DNA of 64,000 bases from Pseudarthrobacter sp. ATCC 49987. Its GTDB lineage: Bacteria > Actinomycetota > Actinomycetes > Actinomycetales > Micrococcaceae. Location: assembly GCF_009928425.1 (NCBI RefSeq), contig NZ_JAABNS010000001.1, positions 1,798,001 through 1,862,000 on the forward strand. Direction: 5' to 3'. Below the pieces are notes generated by a model, which saw only the letters and a list, made by a program, of their open reading frames with translations, had not been told where the DNA came from and did not search any database. The first letter of the stretch is position 1. The number at the start of each line of letters is the position of its first letter. Below are positions 44,273 to 55,492 of the stretch, one piece after another. The position numbers were made by a program, and so were the translations under genes.

Positions 44273-46060
44273 ATGAAGAAGAAATCCACGCGGACGGCCT
44301 CCCCCGGGACGTCCGCGGAGTCCACGGCACATCAATCTGGGCAGCCCTGGCGTGAACGCCCGTGGACCCGTTCCTATGGGCCGGGGGTTCCGGCGCACCT
44401 GGTGTTGCCCAAGGGCTCGCTCGTGGACCTCGTGGACAGCTCCGTGCGCCGCTACGGGTCGAAGACCGCCCTGGAGTTCTTCGGTGCGCGCACCAGCTAC
44501 CGCGAGCTTGGCACGCTGATCAGCAGGGCGGCCGCCGGACTGGAGAAGCTCGGCGTCAAGGCCGGCGACAGGGTGGCCCTGGTGCTGCCGAACTGCCCGC
44601 AGCACATCGTTGCCTTCCATGCCGTGCTGCGCCTCGGCGCCGTCGTGGTCGAACACAATCCTCTCTACACGGAGCGGGAACTGCGCCACCAGTTCGAGGA
44701 CCACGGGGCCGTCGTCGCGATCGTCTGGGACAAGGCCGTGGAGCGGGTCCGCCAGCTGCCGGCCGACGTCGGGCTCCGCAGCATCGTCTCGGTGGAGCTC
44801 ATCCCCGCGATGCCGCTGCTGCAGCGGCTCGCGCTGCGGCTTCCGGTTCCGGCGGCCCGCAAGGCCCGTGCCGCGCTTTCCGGAGCCAAGGACCAGCCGA
44901 AGGGCCGGCAGGCTCCGGCCGCGCGGCCCGTGCTGCCGTGGCGGAAGCTCCTCGACGCCGGCGAGCTCAGGAAGAAACATCCGCGCCCGGGGGCCCAGGA
45001 CCTCGCCGTCCTCCAGTACACCTCCGGCACCACCGGGCTGCCCAAGGCGGCCATGCTCAGCCACGCGAATCTGCAGGCCAATGCCGCGCAGGGCCGGGCC
45101 TGGGTGCCGGGGCTCAAGGACGGCCGGGAAACTGTGTACGCGGTGCTGCCGATGTTCCACGCCTACGGCCTGACGCTCTGCATGACGTTCGCCCTCAGCA
45201 TCGGCGCGAAGCTGGTCCTGTTCCCCAAGTTCGATGTCGACCTCGTGCTGAAGGCGCTCAAGAAGTCCCCCGCGACGTTCCTGCCGGCCGTGCCGCCGAT
45301 TTATGACCGGATCGCCGCCGCGGCGGCGGAACGCGGCATCGGGCTGGAAAGCATCCGCTTCTCGATCTCGGGCGCCATGAACCTGCCGACGTCGACCGTG
45401 GAGACTTGGGAGAAAGCGACCGGCGGCTACCTGATCGAGGGCTACGGCCTGACCGAAACCTCGCCGATCGCGATTGGCAACCCGTTCGGCCCCAGCCGCA
45501 AGCCGGGCACGGTGGGGGTCCCGTTCCCGCTGACCGACATCCGGGTGGTGGACCCCCGGAACGTCGCGCTGGACCGCGCCCCGGGTGAGGAGGGGGAACT
45601 CCTGATCCGCGGCCCGCAGGTGTTCGCCGGCTACTGGAACCGGCCCGAGGAGACCGAGGACGCCCTGCTCGACGGCGGCTGGTTCCGCACCGGCGACATC
45701 GTCTCGGTGGACGACGACTACTTCGTCACGATCCGGGATCGGATCAAGGAACTGATCATCACGGGAGGCTTCAACGTCTCGCCCAGTGAGGTGGAGGACG
45801 TCATTGCCACCTTCCCGGGCGTTTCGGAAGTCTCGGTGGTTGGGATGCCCCGGCCGGGAGGCGGCGAGGACGTCGTCGCCGCCGTGGTGCCGATCCCGGG
45901 CACCACCATCGATGCCGACGCGCTCGTTGCCTTTGCCCGGAAGCAGCTGACCGCCTACAAGGTGCCGCGCCGGGTGGTGGTGCTCGATTCCCTTCCCCGC
46001 TCGCTCATCGGCAAGGTCCTCCGCCGCGAGATCCGGGATAACCTCGTGGCCGGGCGCTGA
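44273..46060 (+). CDS. Long-chain fatty-acid-CoA ligase-like AMP-forming enzyme
   Basis: The 595-residue ANL-superfamily enzyme has P-loop A3 YTSGTTGLPKAAMLSH near 249-264, A5 GYGLTETSP near 391-399, and A7/A8 motifs GWFRTGDIVSVDDD and RIKELIITGGFNVSPSEVE with the catalytic C-terminal Lys (SLIGKVLRRE). It should activate fatty acids as acyl-AMP and then acyl-CoA. The start ATGAAGAAGAAATCC has a basic leader. It is divergent from the beta-CASP operon across a 252-base region with two DosR-like boxes. Confidence 0.9.
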   Translation: MKKKSTRTASPGTSAESTAHQSGQPWRERPWTRSYGPGVPAHLVLPKGSLVDLVDSSVRRYGSKTALEFFGARTSYRELGTLISRAAAGLEKLGVKAGDRVALVLPNCPQHIVAFHAVLRLGAVVVEHNPLYTERELRHQFEDHGAVVAIVWDKAVERVRQLPADVGLRSIVSVELIPAMPLLQRLALRLPVPAARKARAALSGAKDQPKGRQAPAARPVLPWRKLLDAGELRKKHPRPGAQDLAVLQYTSGTTGLPKAAMLSHANLQANAAQGRAWVPGLKDGRETVYAVLPMFHAYGLTLCMTFALSIGAKLVLFPKFDVDLVLKALKKSPATFLPAVPPIYDRIAAAAAERGIGLESIRFSISGAMNLPTSTVETWEKATGGYLIEGYGLTETSPIAIGNPFGPSRKPGTVGVPFPLTDIRVVDPRNVALDRAPGEEGELLIRGPQVFAGYWNRPEETEDALLDGGWFRTGDIVSVDDDYFVTIRDRIKELIITGGFNVSPSEVEDVIATFPGVSEVSVVGMPRPGGGEDVVAAVVPIPGTTIDADALVAFARKQLTAYKVPRRVVVLDSLPRSLIGKVLRREIRDNLVAGR

Positions 46061-46069
46061 ACCGGCGGA

Positions 46070-46588
46070 CTACCGCTGCCGGCCGTCCGCCCGGGGGTTG
46101 AGTCCCGCGATTGCCGTCGACAGGACAGTGGCGAAACCGCACCACGCAGCGTAGGGGGCCAGGGACATGCCGGCGCGGCGGTTGAGTTTGTACGTCCGCC
46201 GCACCAGGTCGGCGCTGCTCGCCGTCAGCACGGCGCACTCCGCCGCAGCCAGCCATGGCCTGCGGCTGCGCCAGAAGAGCCAACTCCACCCGGCATTGAG
46301 GACGAGGTTCGCGACCAGGGCACCCTGATAAGCGCGGATCTGCCGCTGTGCGGTCTTGCCGCGGGGGATGTCGGATACGTCGTTGCTGTCCAGTGCGACA
46401 GCCGAGCTCACTGCGAGGTCCGCGTAGAGCGCTGTCCAGACCACCGGGAAGGCGATGGCGGGCGGCTGCCAGTCCGGTTTGCGCAGCCGCCGGTACCAGC
46501 CGCTGTCCGGATCCGTCGCCACTCCGCCGGCCGCCGCCGTCGCGGCGGTCGCAGCCGCAGTCCACACCACTGTCATCGGTCTCATCAC
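46070..46588 (-). CDS. TspO/MBR-family membrane protein
   Basis: The 172-residue protein has five hydrophobic helices. TspO signatures are WYRRLRKPDWQPPAIAFPVVWTALY and NLVLNAGWSWLFWRSRRPWLA. TspO proteins bind porphyrins and cholesterol-like ligands and respond to stress. Initiation is either at GTG 46588, overlapping the upstream stop by four bases, or at the ATG one codon later. It is coupled to the dienelactone-hydrolase-like gene. A redox or tetrapyrrole role is inferred. Confidence 0.88.
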   Translation of the reverse strand: MMRPMTVVWTAAATAATAAAGGVATDPDSGWYRRLRKPDWQPPAIAFPVVWTALYADLAVSSAVALDSNDVSDIPRGKTAQRQIRAYQGALVANLVLNAGWSWLFWRSRRPWLAAAECAVLTASSADLVRRTYKLNRRAGMSLAPYAAWCGFATVLSTAIAGLNPRADGRQR

Positions 46589-47409
46589 TTCTCCTCGGGT
46601 TTCGTCGTTGACGCGGGATCCGGGCGCAGCCGCTCGCCAATAAACTCGATGGTCCGGTCCAGCGCGGCCTTCGTCGGGTGGCCGGGAGTGTCCACCAGGT
46701 CCACGGTCAGGACGCAGTGCGCTGACTGGGCAATCCCAAACGGGTTGCCGGGCGAAGAATCGACCTCAATGCCTTCGAAGCCCGCACCGAATTCGCGCCG
46801 CAGGGTGGCGAAGCGCTCCGCCGGACACCCCCGGTCATTGCTGAACCGCAGCCCCAGGATCCGGAGCCCATGGCTGGTCCGGTCCTTCATCCGTGCCAGC
46901 TCTTCGTCGTCCAGCCCGACGGCGGCCCGCCGCCGCGCGGTCAGGCCCGCCGGGAGCGCTGGCTGGCTCATGACCGGGGCCAGGACGGCGGGTTCCAGGG
47001 CCATGGCGAGGGCGAAGCTGCCCGTCATGCACATCCCGATTGCCCCGACGCCGGGACCGCCGCACTCCTGGTGTGCCTGGGCAGCAAGGGCGCGCAGCCA
47101 ACCCGTCGCCGGGCTGCTCCGGTTCGCCAGCACAGCGAATTCACGGGAGATGCAGACCTTCGCGATGGACTTCACGATTCCCTCGCCTGCTTTTCCGCCG
47201 GGCCGCCCGAACATGGAAGGAAGGTAGACGGTGTAGCCCCGCGCGATCAGGCGCCGGGCGAGGCCCAGCACCCCGGGGTGGATGCCGGGGATCTCGTGGA
47301 TCAGGACCACGGCCGGGCCCGCTCCTGCCCGGAAAACCTGGTGCTGGATGCCCCCGTGGCTGAAGGTCGACTCGGTGAAGCCCTCCAGCGTTTCCTGTTG
47401 CTCCGGCAT
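46585..47409 (-). CDS. Dienelactone hydrolase-family protein
   Basis: The start is at the ATG at 47409 (MPEQQETLEGFTEST), giving 274 residues; the longer frame from 47532 is low-complexity. The alpha/beta-hydrolase has VVLIHEIPGIHPGVL and the nucleophile elbow GMC127MTG, with Cys as in dienelactone hydrolases. Substrates other than dienelactones are common in the family. It is the first gene of the unit with tspO, divergent from the YdeP-type oxidoreductase. Confidence 0.83.
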   Translation of the reverse strand: MPEQQETLEGFTESTFSHGGIQHQVFRAGAGPAVVLIHEIPGIHPGVLGLARRLIARGYTVYLPSMFGRPGGKAGEGIVKSIAKVCISREFAVLANRSSPATGWLRALAAQAHQECGGPGVGAIGMCMTGSFALAMALEPAVLAPVMSQPALPAGLTARRRAAVGLDDEELARMKDRTSHGLRILGLRFSNDRGCPAERFATLRREFGAGFEGIEVDSSPGNPFGIAQSAHCVLTVDLVDTPGHPTKAALDRTIEFIGERLRPDPASTTKPEEK

Positions 47410-47538
47410 GCAGGGCCCCTTCGGTTCCGGGACGGCACTCTCTGTTGCGCTGCGGCCGCCCCGCCTACCGCACATGCTACGGACCTGGGGCGCCGCCGTC
47501 GACGGCAGATCCCTTGCGGCGCTCCGGACCAACTGATA

Positions 47539-47553
47539 GGCCTGATACAGGCC
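47539..47553. promoter_or_regulatory. Inverted repeat in the divergent hydrolase/oxidoreductase promoter region
   Basis: GGCCTG-ATA-CAGGCC is a perfect 6-bp dyad in the 214-base divergent region before the YdeP-type gene. Because both genes read away from it, it is more likely an operator than a terminator. No regulator is assigned. Confidence 0.35.
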
Positions 47554-47623
47554 AAAAGGTAGTGTGCTTGGTAGTAGCGAAGCACCAGCCTGAACAGGCG
47601 GTGGTTGCAGAAGGGAAGTTCAC

Positions 47624-49975
47624 GTGAGCCGCAAGAATCCCAAGGTCGAGGAATACGACGAAAAGGACCTCGAGGTCGGGGACGGTCCAAAGGACTGGGC
47701 CGCCGGCATCCCCGGGGTGCTGCACTCCATGGAGCCCGCGATTAAACACATGGGCGTGAACCGGACGCGCAAAACCGTCCTGGCGATGAACCAGAAGGAC
47801 GGCTTCGACTGCCCCAGCTGTGCCTGGCCGGACCCGAACCACCGCAAGGCGTTCGAGTTCTGTGAAAACGGCGCCAAGGCAGTCACCTGGGAGGCCACCC
47901 CGGTGGTGATTGGCACCGGGTTCTGGGCGGAGCATTCGGTCAGCGAGCTGCGGACCCGCTCCGAGTACTGGCTGGGTATGCAGGGCCGGCTCACTGAGCC
48001 GGTGCACAAGCCGGCGGGAGAGGACCACTACAAGCCGGTGTCCTGGCCCGAGTCGATCCGGATCATCGCGGACAAGCTCAAGAGCCTGGACTCGCCCGAC
48101 GAGGCCGCTTTCTACACCAGCGGCCGTACCTCCAACGAGGCGGCCTTCCTCTACCAGCTGATGGTCCGCGGCTACGGCACCAACAACCTGCCGGACTGCT
48201 CCAACATGTGCCACGAGTCCTCCGGCTGGGGGATGGGCCAGACCATTGGCATCGGCAAGGCAACTGTCAGCTTCGACGATTACGCCAAAGCGGACCTGAT
48301 CATCATCATGGGGCAGAACCCGGGCACGAACCACCCGCGCATGCTCACCGAGTTGGAGGCGTGCAAGGAGAACGGCGGCGAAATCGTTGCCGTCAATCCC
48401 CTGCCGGAGGCCGGCTTGCGCCGGTACAAGAATCCGCAGAAGGTCAAAGGCATCGTGGGCCGCGGCACGGAGATCGCGGACCAGTTCCTGCATATCCGCA
48501 TCGGCGGAGACATGGCACTGCTGCAGGCGGTCTCCAAGCGGGTCCTCGACGCTGAGGCGAAGAACCCCGGCACCGTCCTGGACCACGCCTTCCTCGCCGA
48601 GCACTGCGAAGGGCTTGAGGAGCTCAGGGAGCACCTTGCCCTGCTGGACGAGCAGGCGGTGCTGGAGGCGACCGGCCTGCGCAGCGGGGAGATCGACGAG
48701 CTTGCCGCCCGTTACTTGAAGGCCGACAAGGTCATCATCACCTGGGCCATGGGGATCACGCAGCAGAAAAAGGGCGTGGCAACGATCAAGGAGATCATCA
48801 ACCTGCTCCTGCTGCGCGGCAACATGGGCAAGCCCGGCGCCGGCGCCTCCCCCATCCGGGGCCACAGCAACGTCCAGGGCGACCGCACCATGGGCATCTG
48901 GGAGCAGATGCCGCAGTCCTTCATGGACTCCCTCGGCGAGGAGTTCGGCTTCGAGCCGCCCCGCGACCACGGTGTCGACGCCGTCGAAACCATCAACAAG
49001 ATGCGCGACGGCGGGATCAAGGCTTTCGTGGCGCTCGGCGGAAACTTCGTCGGCGCCATGTCGGACACGAACGCCACCGAGGCCGCCATGGAAAGCACCG
49101 AACTCTCGGTGCAGATTTCCACGAAACTCAACCGCTCCCACACGGTCACGGGTGCCGAAGCGCTGATTCTGCCCACGATGGGGCGGACGGAGATCGACAT
49201 CCAGGAGTCGGGACCTCAGTTCGTTTCGGTGGAGGACACCGTGTGCGCCGTGCACCCCTCCTGGGGCAGCGTGGAACCGGTCTCGCACAACCTGCTCTCC
49301 GAGCCGGCGATTGTCAGCAGGCTCGGCAAAGCGCTGGTCGGCGACAAAGTCAGGGCCGATTGGGACGGTTTCGAAAAGAACTACGACCTGATCCGCGACC
49401 ACATCTCGCGGGTCGTCGGCGGCTGCGAGGACTACAACGAGCGGATCCGCCACGAAGGCGGCTTCATCCTGGCGAACGGGCCGCGGGATTCGCGCACGTT
49501 CCCGACACCGACGGGCAAGGCTGTGCTGACCGTCAACGACCTCGAGCACGTGGAGAAGCCGGAGGGCACGCTGATCCTGCAGAGCATGCGCTCCCATGAC
49601 CAGTTCAACACCACCATCTACGGCCACAACGACCGGTACCGGGGCATCAAGAAGGGCCGCAATGTGGTCTTCGTGAACCCGGACGACATCACGGAACTGG
49701 GCCTGGCCGACGGTATGTTCGTGGATATCCGGGGCGAGTACAAGGACGGCGTGGAGCGCATGGTCCGGAAGTTCCGGGTGGTTTCCTACCCGAGCGCGCG
49801 CGGCTGTGCGGCCGGCTATTACCCGGAAGCCAACGTGCTGGTTCCGTTGAATCACACGGCCGAAGGCAGCAACACGCCGGTATCCAAGGCCGTCATCGTC
49901 AGGCTGGAGCCCAGCGCGGACCAGACCCCGGACGGCTCGACCACCCTGGCGTCCGGCGCGGCCCAGCCGCGGTAG
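47624..49975 (+). CDS. FdhF/YdeP-family molybdopterin oxidoreductase
   Basis: The 783-residue member of the DMSO-reductase superfamily has CPSCAWPD near 63-70. The likely Mo-ligating Cys196 lies in NMCHESSG, and cofactor-binding blocks IIIMGQNPGTNHPRML and LLLLRGNMGKPGAGASPIRGHSNVQGD follow. YdeP proteins resemble formate dehydrogenase H but lack its 4Fe-4S segment and selenocysteine. Their reaction is unresolved, with acid-resistance links in E. coli. The GTG start follows GAAGGGAAG. It lies next to cox and DUF6457 genes, so molybdenum cofactor supply is shared. Confidence 0.88.
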   Translation: MSRKNPKVEEYDEKDLEVGDGPKDWAAGIPGVLHSMEPAIKHMGVNRTRKTVLAMNQKDGFDCPSCAWPDPNHRKAFEFCENGAKAVTWEATPVVIGTGFWAEHSVSELRTRSEYWLGMQGRLTEPVHKPAGEDHYKPVSWPESIRIIADKLKSLDSPDEAAFYTSGRTSNEAAFLYQLMVRGYGTNNLPDCSNMCHESSGWGMGQTIGIGKATVSFDDYAKADLIIIMGQNPGTNHPRMLTELEACKENGGEIVAVNPLPEAGLRRYKNPQKVKGIVGRGTEIADQFLHIRIGGDMALLQAVSKRVLDAEAKNPGTVLDHAFLAEHCEGLEELREHLALLDEQAVLEATGLRSGEIDELAARYLKADKVIITWAMGITQQKKGVATIKEIINLLLLRGNMGKPGAGASPIRGHSNVQGDRTMGIWEQMPQSFMDSLGEEFGFEPPRDHGVDAVETINKMRDGGIKAFVALGGNFVGAMSDTNATEAAMESTELSVQISTKLNRSHTVTGAEALILPTMGRTEIDIQESGPQFVSVEDTVCAVHPSWGSVEPVSHNLLSEPAIVSRLGKALVGDKVRADWDGFEKNYDLIRDHISRVVGGCEDYNERIRHEGGFILANGPRDSRTFPTPTGKAVLTVNDLEHVEKPEGTLILQSMRSHDQFNTTIYGHNDRYRGIKKGRNVVFVNPDDITELGLADGMFVDIRGEYKDGVERMVRKFRVVSYPSARGCAAGYYPEANVLVPLNHTAEGSNTPVSKAVIVRLEPSADQTPDGSTTLASGAAQPR

Positions 49976-49987
49976 GTCCCACCCCAC

Positions 49988-50068
49988 GGGACATGCCCCA
50001 CCCTGGCCGCGGCCACTGGACATAATGCCTATATGTCCATCCGTGGGCACAAGAGGAGGGCATGTCCC
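49988..50068. repeat. Palindromic GGRCATG element, copy 6 (distant)
   Basis: The left box GGGACATGCCC starts at 49988, the core runs GGACATA (50018) to TATGTCC (50038), and the right box GGGCATGTCCC occupies 50058-50068. All are symmetric about 50028; the outer inverted repeat extends with CCCC/GGGG to 49982-50074. The segment CCCCACSCTGGCCGC next to the left box is shared with the 28.5-kb array, with identical spacing. It lies between the convergent stops of the YdeP-type and DUF6457 genes and may also act as a terminator. Confidence 0.9.
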
Positions 50069-50118
50069 ACGGGGGGCGAGCGCCATCCGCAGTGCGCAGT
50101 GCGGGGTGGCTGCCGCGG

Positions 50119-50436
50119 CTATTGGGCCCGCTTGGCCCAGCCTTCTTCGTCGGGGCCGCCGGACTCGCCGTGCTCACAGAGCTCGATGACTTTGTTGGAC
50201 GCAGCGTGGACTGCGTCCTGGGTGCTCTTCCGGCCATCGGTCGACGCGGTACCCGCGGCGTAGCCGACGATGAAGGCGCTGATGGCATCCGCGTGCGGCC
50301 CGACGGCCTTGAGCGACTCGTCCGCGAGCTGGACGATCTTCTCGTGGTCCACTTCCAGGTCAAGGATCTGCAGCGCCTGGATCAGGCGGGCACTCCAGTG
50401 CCGCAGTGAGCTGTCTTCGTCCCGGGGCAAAGTCAT
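50119..50436 (-). CDS. DUF6457 protein
   Basis: The 105-residue protein starts at the ATG at 50436 (MTLPRDEDSSLRHW) with a clear AGGAG seven bases upstream; the long upstream frame is not coding. The helical domain LQILDLEVDHEKIVQLADESLKAVGPHADAISAFIVGYAAG matches DUF6457, which in actinobacteria often sits beside or fused to MobA-type molybdopterin nucleotidyltransferases. A role in molybdoenzyme maturation is inferred from that and from the flanking YdeP and cox genes. Confidence 0.75.
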   Translation of the reverse strand: MTLPRDEDSSLRHWSARLIQALQILDLEVDHEKIVQLADESLKAVGPHADAISAFIVGYAAGTASTDGRKSTQDAVHAASNKVIELCEHGESGGPDEEGWAKRAQ

Positions 50437-50546
50437 TATTACTCCTCTTCGTAGGGGTGCGTCTGTCGATCGTCGTCCCCCACAAGGGGTAGCACCCACA
50501 CCCACGTTTCGCAACGCGACACAGGCAAACCCTTCTCGGGGATTCC

Positions 50547-51542
50547 TCAGCTCCACAGCGCGACGTGGAACTTCGACCCGCGGCGTTCCAGGCCCCGCGG
50601 GCCGCCGGGGGCGACCATCGCGGCGGTCGCATCTGCCGTGCCGGCGAAGCGCTGGAGCGTCCGCGCCATCGTGGTGGTCCGGTGGTTGTCCAGGGTGCTC
50701 GCCCACCACAGGCCGGTGACCGGTGTCCCGACGACGGGCAGCCGGACGAGGACCCCGCTCTGCAGTTCGGCCCGGACGATATGGCCGAGCGCCAGCATGA
50801 TGCCTTCCCCCGCCCGCGCCGCCGCCAACGCTTCCGTCTCGCTGCTGAGCCGGATGATCTCCGGCACCACCCCCGTCGATGCCAGCCAGCGGCCCTCCTC
50901 CGAGCTTTCCTGGATCCCCGCCGGTCCGGCAAACCACGGCCGGTCCAGCAGCCGGGCCACGGAGACCGGTCCTGGCAACCGGGCCAGCGGATGCCCCGAC
51001 GCCGCGACCAGGGCGCGCTGGTAGCGCAGGAACGGAACGCAGTCCAGGCCCGGATGGGTCCCGGCAGTCCCCACGGGGGCGACCGGCAGCACCGGCCGGG
51101 CACCCAGGGCGACGTCGTACGCCCGTTCCTGCAGGAGCGAGGCAAGGTCCTCCGCGGCCTCCACCACGACATCCACCGAAGCGCCGGGAACACGCTTGGT
51201 AAAAAGGTCCAGCAGCCGGCCGGCCGCATGTTCAGCGAAGGGTGCGGTGGCCACAATCTTCAGCCGCCCGGCGTCGTTCTTGGCGTTGGCGACTTCCCAG
51301 CGGGCCTGGTCCGCCAGCCCGACAATGTCCTGGGCATAGTCGGCCAGGGCGCGGCCGCCCGGAGTCAGGGCGATGCCGCCGGCAGCGCGCACGAAGAGCG
51401 GGTCGCCAAGGTCCTGCCGGAGCGCCGCCAGGGCAGCGGACACCGCCGGTTCGCTGACTCCGAGGGTCTCCGCGGCAGCGTGCAGCGAGCCCAGGCGGGC
51501 GACCAGGGCGAACGTGCGGAGCTGGCTCAATGTCATCGCCAC
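50547..51542 (-). CDS. LysR-family regulator of the cox operon
   Basis: The 331-residue protein has an N-terminal winged helix (LSQLRTFALVARLGSLHAAAETLGVSEPAVSAALAAL, residues 5-41) and a periplasmic-binding-like effector domain. The start is the GTG at 51542 or the ATG two codons on. It is divergent from coxM; a perfect dyad CGTCATAA-N8-TTATGACG (51545-51568) abuts its start. This is the textbook LysR arrangement, so autorepression and CO- or substrate-responsive activation of coxMSL are likely. Confidence 0.9.
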   Translation of the reverse strand: MAMTLSQLRTFALVARLGSLHAAAETLGVSEPAVSAALAALRQDLGDPLFVRAAGGIALTPGGRALADYAQDIVGLADQARWEVANAKNDAGRLKIVATAPFAEHAAGRLLDLFTKRVPGASVDVVVEAAEDLASLLQERAYDVALGARPVLPVAPVGTAGTHPGLDCVPFLRYQRALVAASGHPLARLPGPVSVARLLDRPWFAGPAGIQESSEEGRWLASTGVVPEIIRLSSETEALAAARAGEGIMLALGHIVRAELQSGVLVRLPVVGTPVTGLWWASTLDNHRTTTMARTLQRFAGTADATAAMVAPGGPRGLERRGSKFHVALWS

Positions 51543-51544
51543 CG

Positions 51545-51568
51545 CGTCATAACCTTTCGCTTATGACG
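51545..51568. promoter_or_regulatory. LysR operator between lysR-type gene and coxM
   Basis: CGTCATAA (51545-51552), spacer CCTTTCGC, TTATGACG (51561-51568) is a perfect 8-8-8 inverted repeat containing the ATAA...TTAT core usual for LysR-type sites. It begins three bases upstream of the regulator GTG and ends four bases before a TTGACA. Confidence 0.75.
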
Positions 51569-51571
51569 ATA

Positions 51572-51600
51572 TTGACACTCCGTATCTCACGGGGCAAGAC
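51572..51600 (+). promoter_or_regulatory. Putative coxM promoter
   Basis: TTGACA at 51572-51577 is a perfect -35. The -10 at the usual 17-base spacing (CAAGAC, 51595-51600) is poor, as expected for an activator-dependent promoter. The LysR operator lies just upstream, at the classical activation position. Confidence 0.45.
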
Positions 51601-51656
51601 TTGCCTCAAACCGGCGCTGCGCGACGTTGCCAGCGCCCTGGAGTGAGGTAGGGACT

Positions 51657-52535
51657 ATGCAGATTCCGGCTCCTTTCGACTATGTGCGGGCCACGTCCGT
51701 GGACAACGCCCTGGAACTCCTCTCCCGCCACGGTCCGGAGTCGCGGGTCGTCGCCGGGGGCCACAGCCTCCTGCCGATGATGAAGCTCCGGCTCTCCCGG
51801 CCCGAATGGCTGATCGACATCAACGACCTCTACGAACTCGACTTCATCCTTCGCGACGGCGACAAGCTCCGCATCGGCGCGCTGACGCGCCACACAACGC
51901 TCCTGGAGTCGGACGAGATCTTTGCGCTCTTCCCCATCGTCCGGGACGCAGAATCCGTGATCGCCGACCCGGTCGTGCGCAACCGGGGAACTATTGGCGG
52001 ATCACTCTGCCAGGCCGACCCGGCCGAGGACCTGTCCACGGTCTGCGACGTGATGGGTGCCGAAGCCGTGATCCGTGGACCGGCCGGCGAGCGCATCCTG
52101 GCCATGGCTGACTTCCACCGCGGGCCCTATGAGACGGCGGTGGGCCAGGACGAACTGCTGTGCGAGCTCCGCTTCCCGATCCGCCCCCGTTCGGGCAGCG
52201 CCTACGAGAAGGTTGAACGCCGGGTCGGCGACTGGGCAGTCGGCGCCGCCGGCGCGTCCGTGACGCTCGCTGCGGACGGCACCATCGCCGACGCCGCCGT
52301 CGGGCTCACCGCACTCGGCCTCGACCGCACGGTCGCCGGGGTCACCGAACTGCTCCGTGGCCAGCAGCCCCGGGAGGAACTGTTCGTGGAGGCAGGACGG
52401 CTCGCCGCGGAAGCCTGCGACCCGGTGGCCGACCAGCGCGGCCCGATTGACTACAAACGGCACCTCGCCGACGAACTCACCCGGCGGGTGCTCCGGCAAG
52501 CGTGTGCCCGCGCCGCCCAGACACAGGAAGGCTGA
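51657..52535 (+). CDS. coxM: Aerobic CO dehydrogenase medium (FAD) subunit
   Basis: The start is at the ATG at 51657 (MQIPAPFDYVRATSVD) after GAGGTAGGG, giving 292 residues. FAD-binding motifs are AGGHSLLPMMKLR near 33-45 and TIGGSLCQADPAED near 118-131, typical of CoxM and xanthine-dehydrogenase FAD subunits. It passes electrons from the iron-sulfur subunit to quinone. It is the first gene of the cox operon; coxS starts six bases after its stop. The M-S-L order is that of form I CO dehydrogenases. Confidence 0.92.
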   Translation: MQIPAPFDYVRATSVDNALELLSRHGPESRVVAGGHSLLPMMKLRLSRPEWLIDINDLYELDFILRDGDKLRIGALTRHTTLLESDEIFALFPIVRDAESVIADPVVRNRGTIGGSLCQADPAEDLSTVCDVMGAEAVIRGPAGERILAMADFHRGPYETAVGQDELLCELRFPIRPRSGSAYEKVERRVGDWAVGAAGASVTLAADGTIADAAVGLTALGLDRTVAGVTELLRGQQPREELFVEAGRLAAEACDPVADQRGPIDYKRHLADELTRRVLRQACARAAQTQEG

Positions 52536-52540
52536 AGCGG

Positions 52541-53097
52541 ATGCAGATCAGCATGACCGTCAACGGCAACGAAGTCACGTCCGACGTTGAGCCCCGTGTG
52601 CTCCTGGTCCACTACATCCGCGAGGTCCTTGGCCTGACCGGCACCCACTGGGGCTGCGACACCACGAACTGCGGAACCTGCGTGGTCCTGATGGACGGCC
52701 AGCCGGTGAAGTCCTGCACGGTGCTCGCTGCGATGGCCGCGGGCCACGACATCCGCACGGTCGAGGGGCTGGCCACCGGCGCCACCCTCGACCCCGTCCA
52801 GCAAGGCTTTATGGAGGAGCACGGGTTGCAGTGCGGTTTCTGCACCCCCGGCATGATGTTGACTGCCCGCGCCCTGCTCGACAAGAACCCGCATCCGGAC
52901 ACCACCGAGATCCGGCAGGCCATTTCGGGCCAGATCTGCCGGTGCACCGGCTACGCCACGATCGTCCGGTCGGTGCAGTGGGCGGCAGCCCACCCGGCCG
53001 GCGGAGACAGTGACGCCACGGCAGACGAGGTCATCGACGGCACGGACACCGTGGTTGAGGACATCGCAGCGCAGACACAAGACACAGAGGTGAAGGC

Positions 53098-53101
<4 letters not shown>
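52541..53101 (+). CDS. coxS: Aerobic CO dehydrogenase small (2Fe-2S) subunit
   Basis: The start is at the ATG at 52541 (MQISMTVNGNEV), giving 186 residues. The plant-type 2Fe-2S cluster cysteines are C39, C44, C47 and C59; the second cluster cysteines are C98, C101, C133 and C135 (QCGFC, CRCTGY). Both clusters of the xanthine-oxidase family are intact. The C-terminal 35 residues form an acidic tail beyond the usual end of CoxS, rich in Asp, Glu and Thr. The stop overlaps the coxL start (ATGA). Confidence 0.92.
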
Positions 53102-55491
<2,390 letters not shown>

Positions 55492-55492
55492 C

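Noticed and set aside
46005..46640. Arg/Gly-rich 211-residue frame over tspO
   Set aside because: It overlaps the clear TspO reading frame and has shadow-type composition.
47624..49975. Selenocysteine or NAD-linked formate dehydrogenase
   Set aside because: There is no in-frame TGA and no N-terminal 4Fe-4S motif. Motifs fit the YdeP-type family instead.
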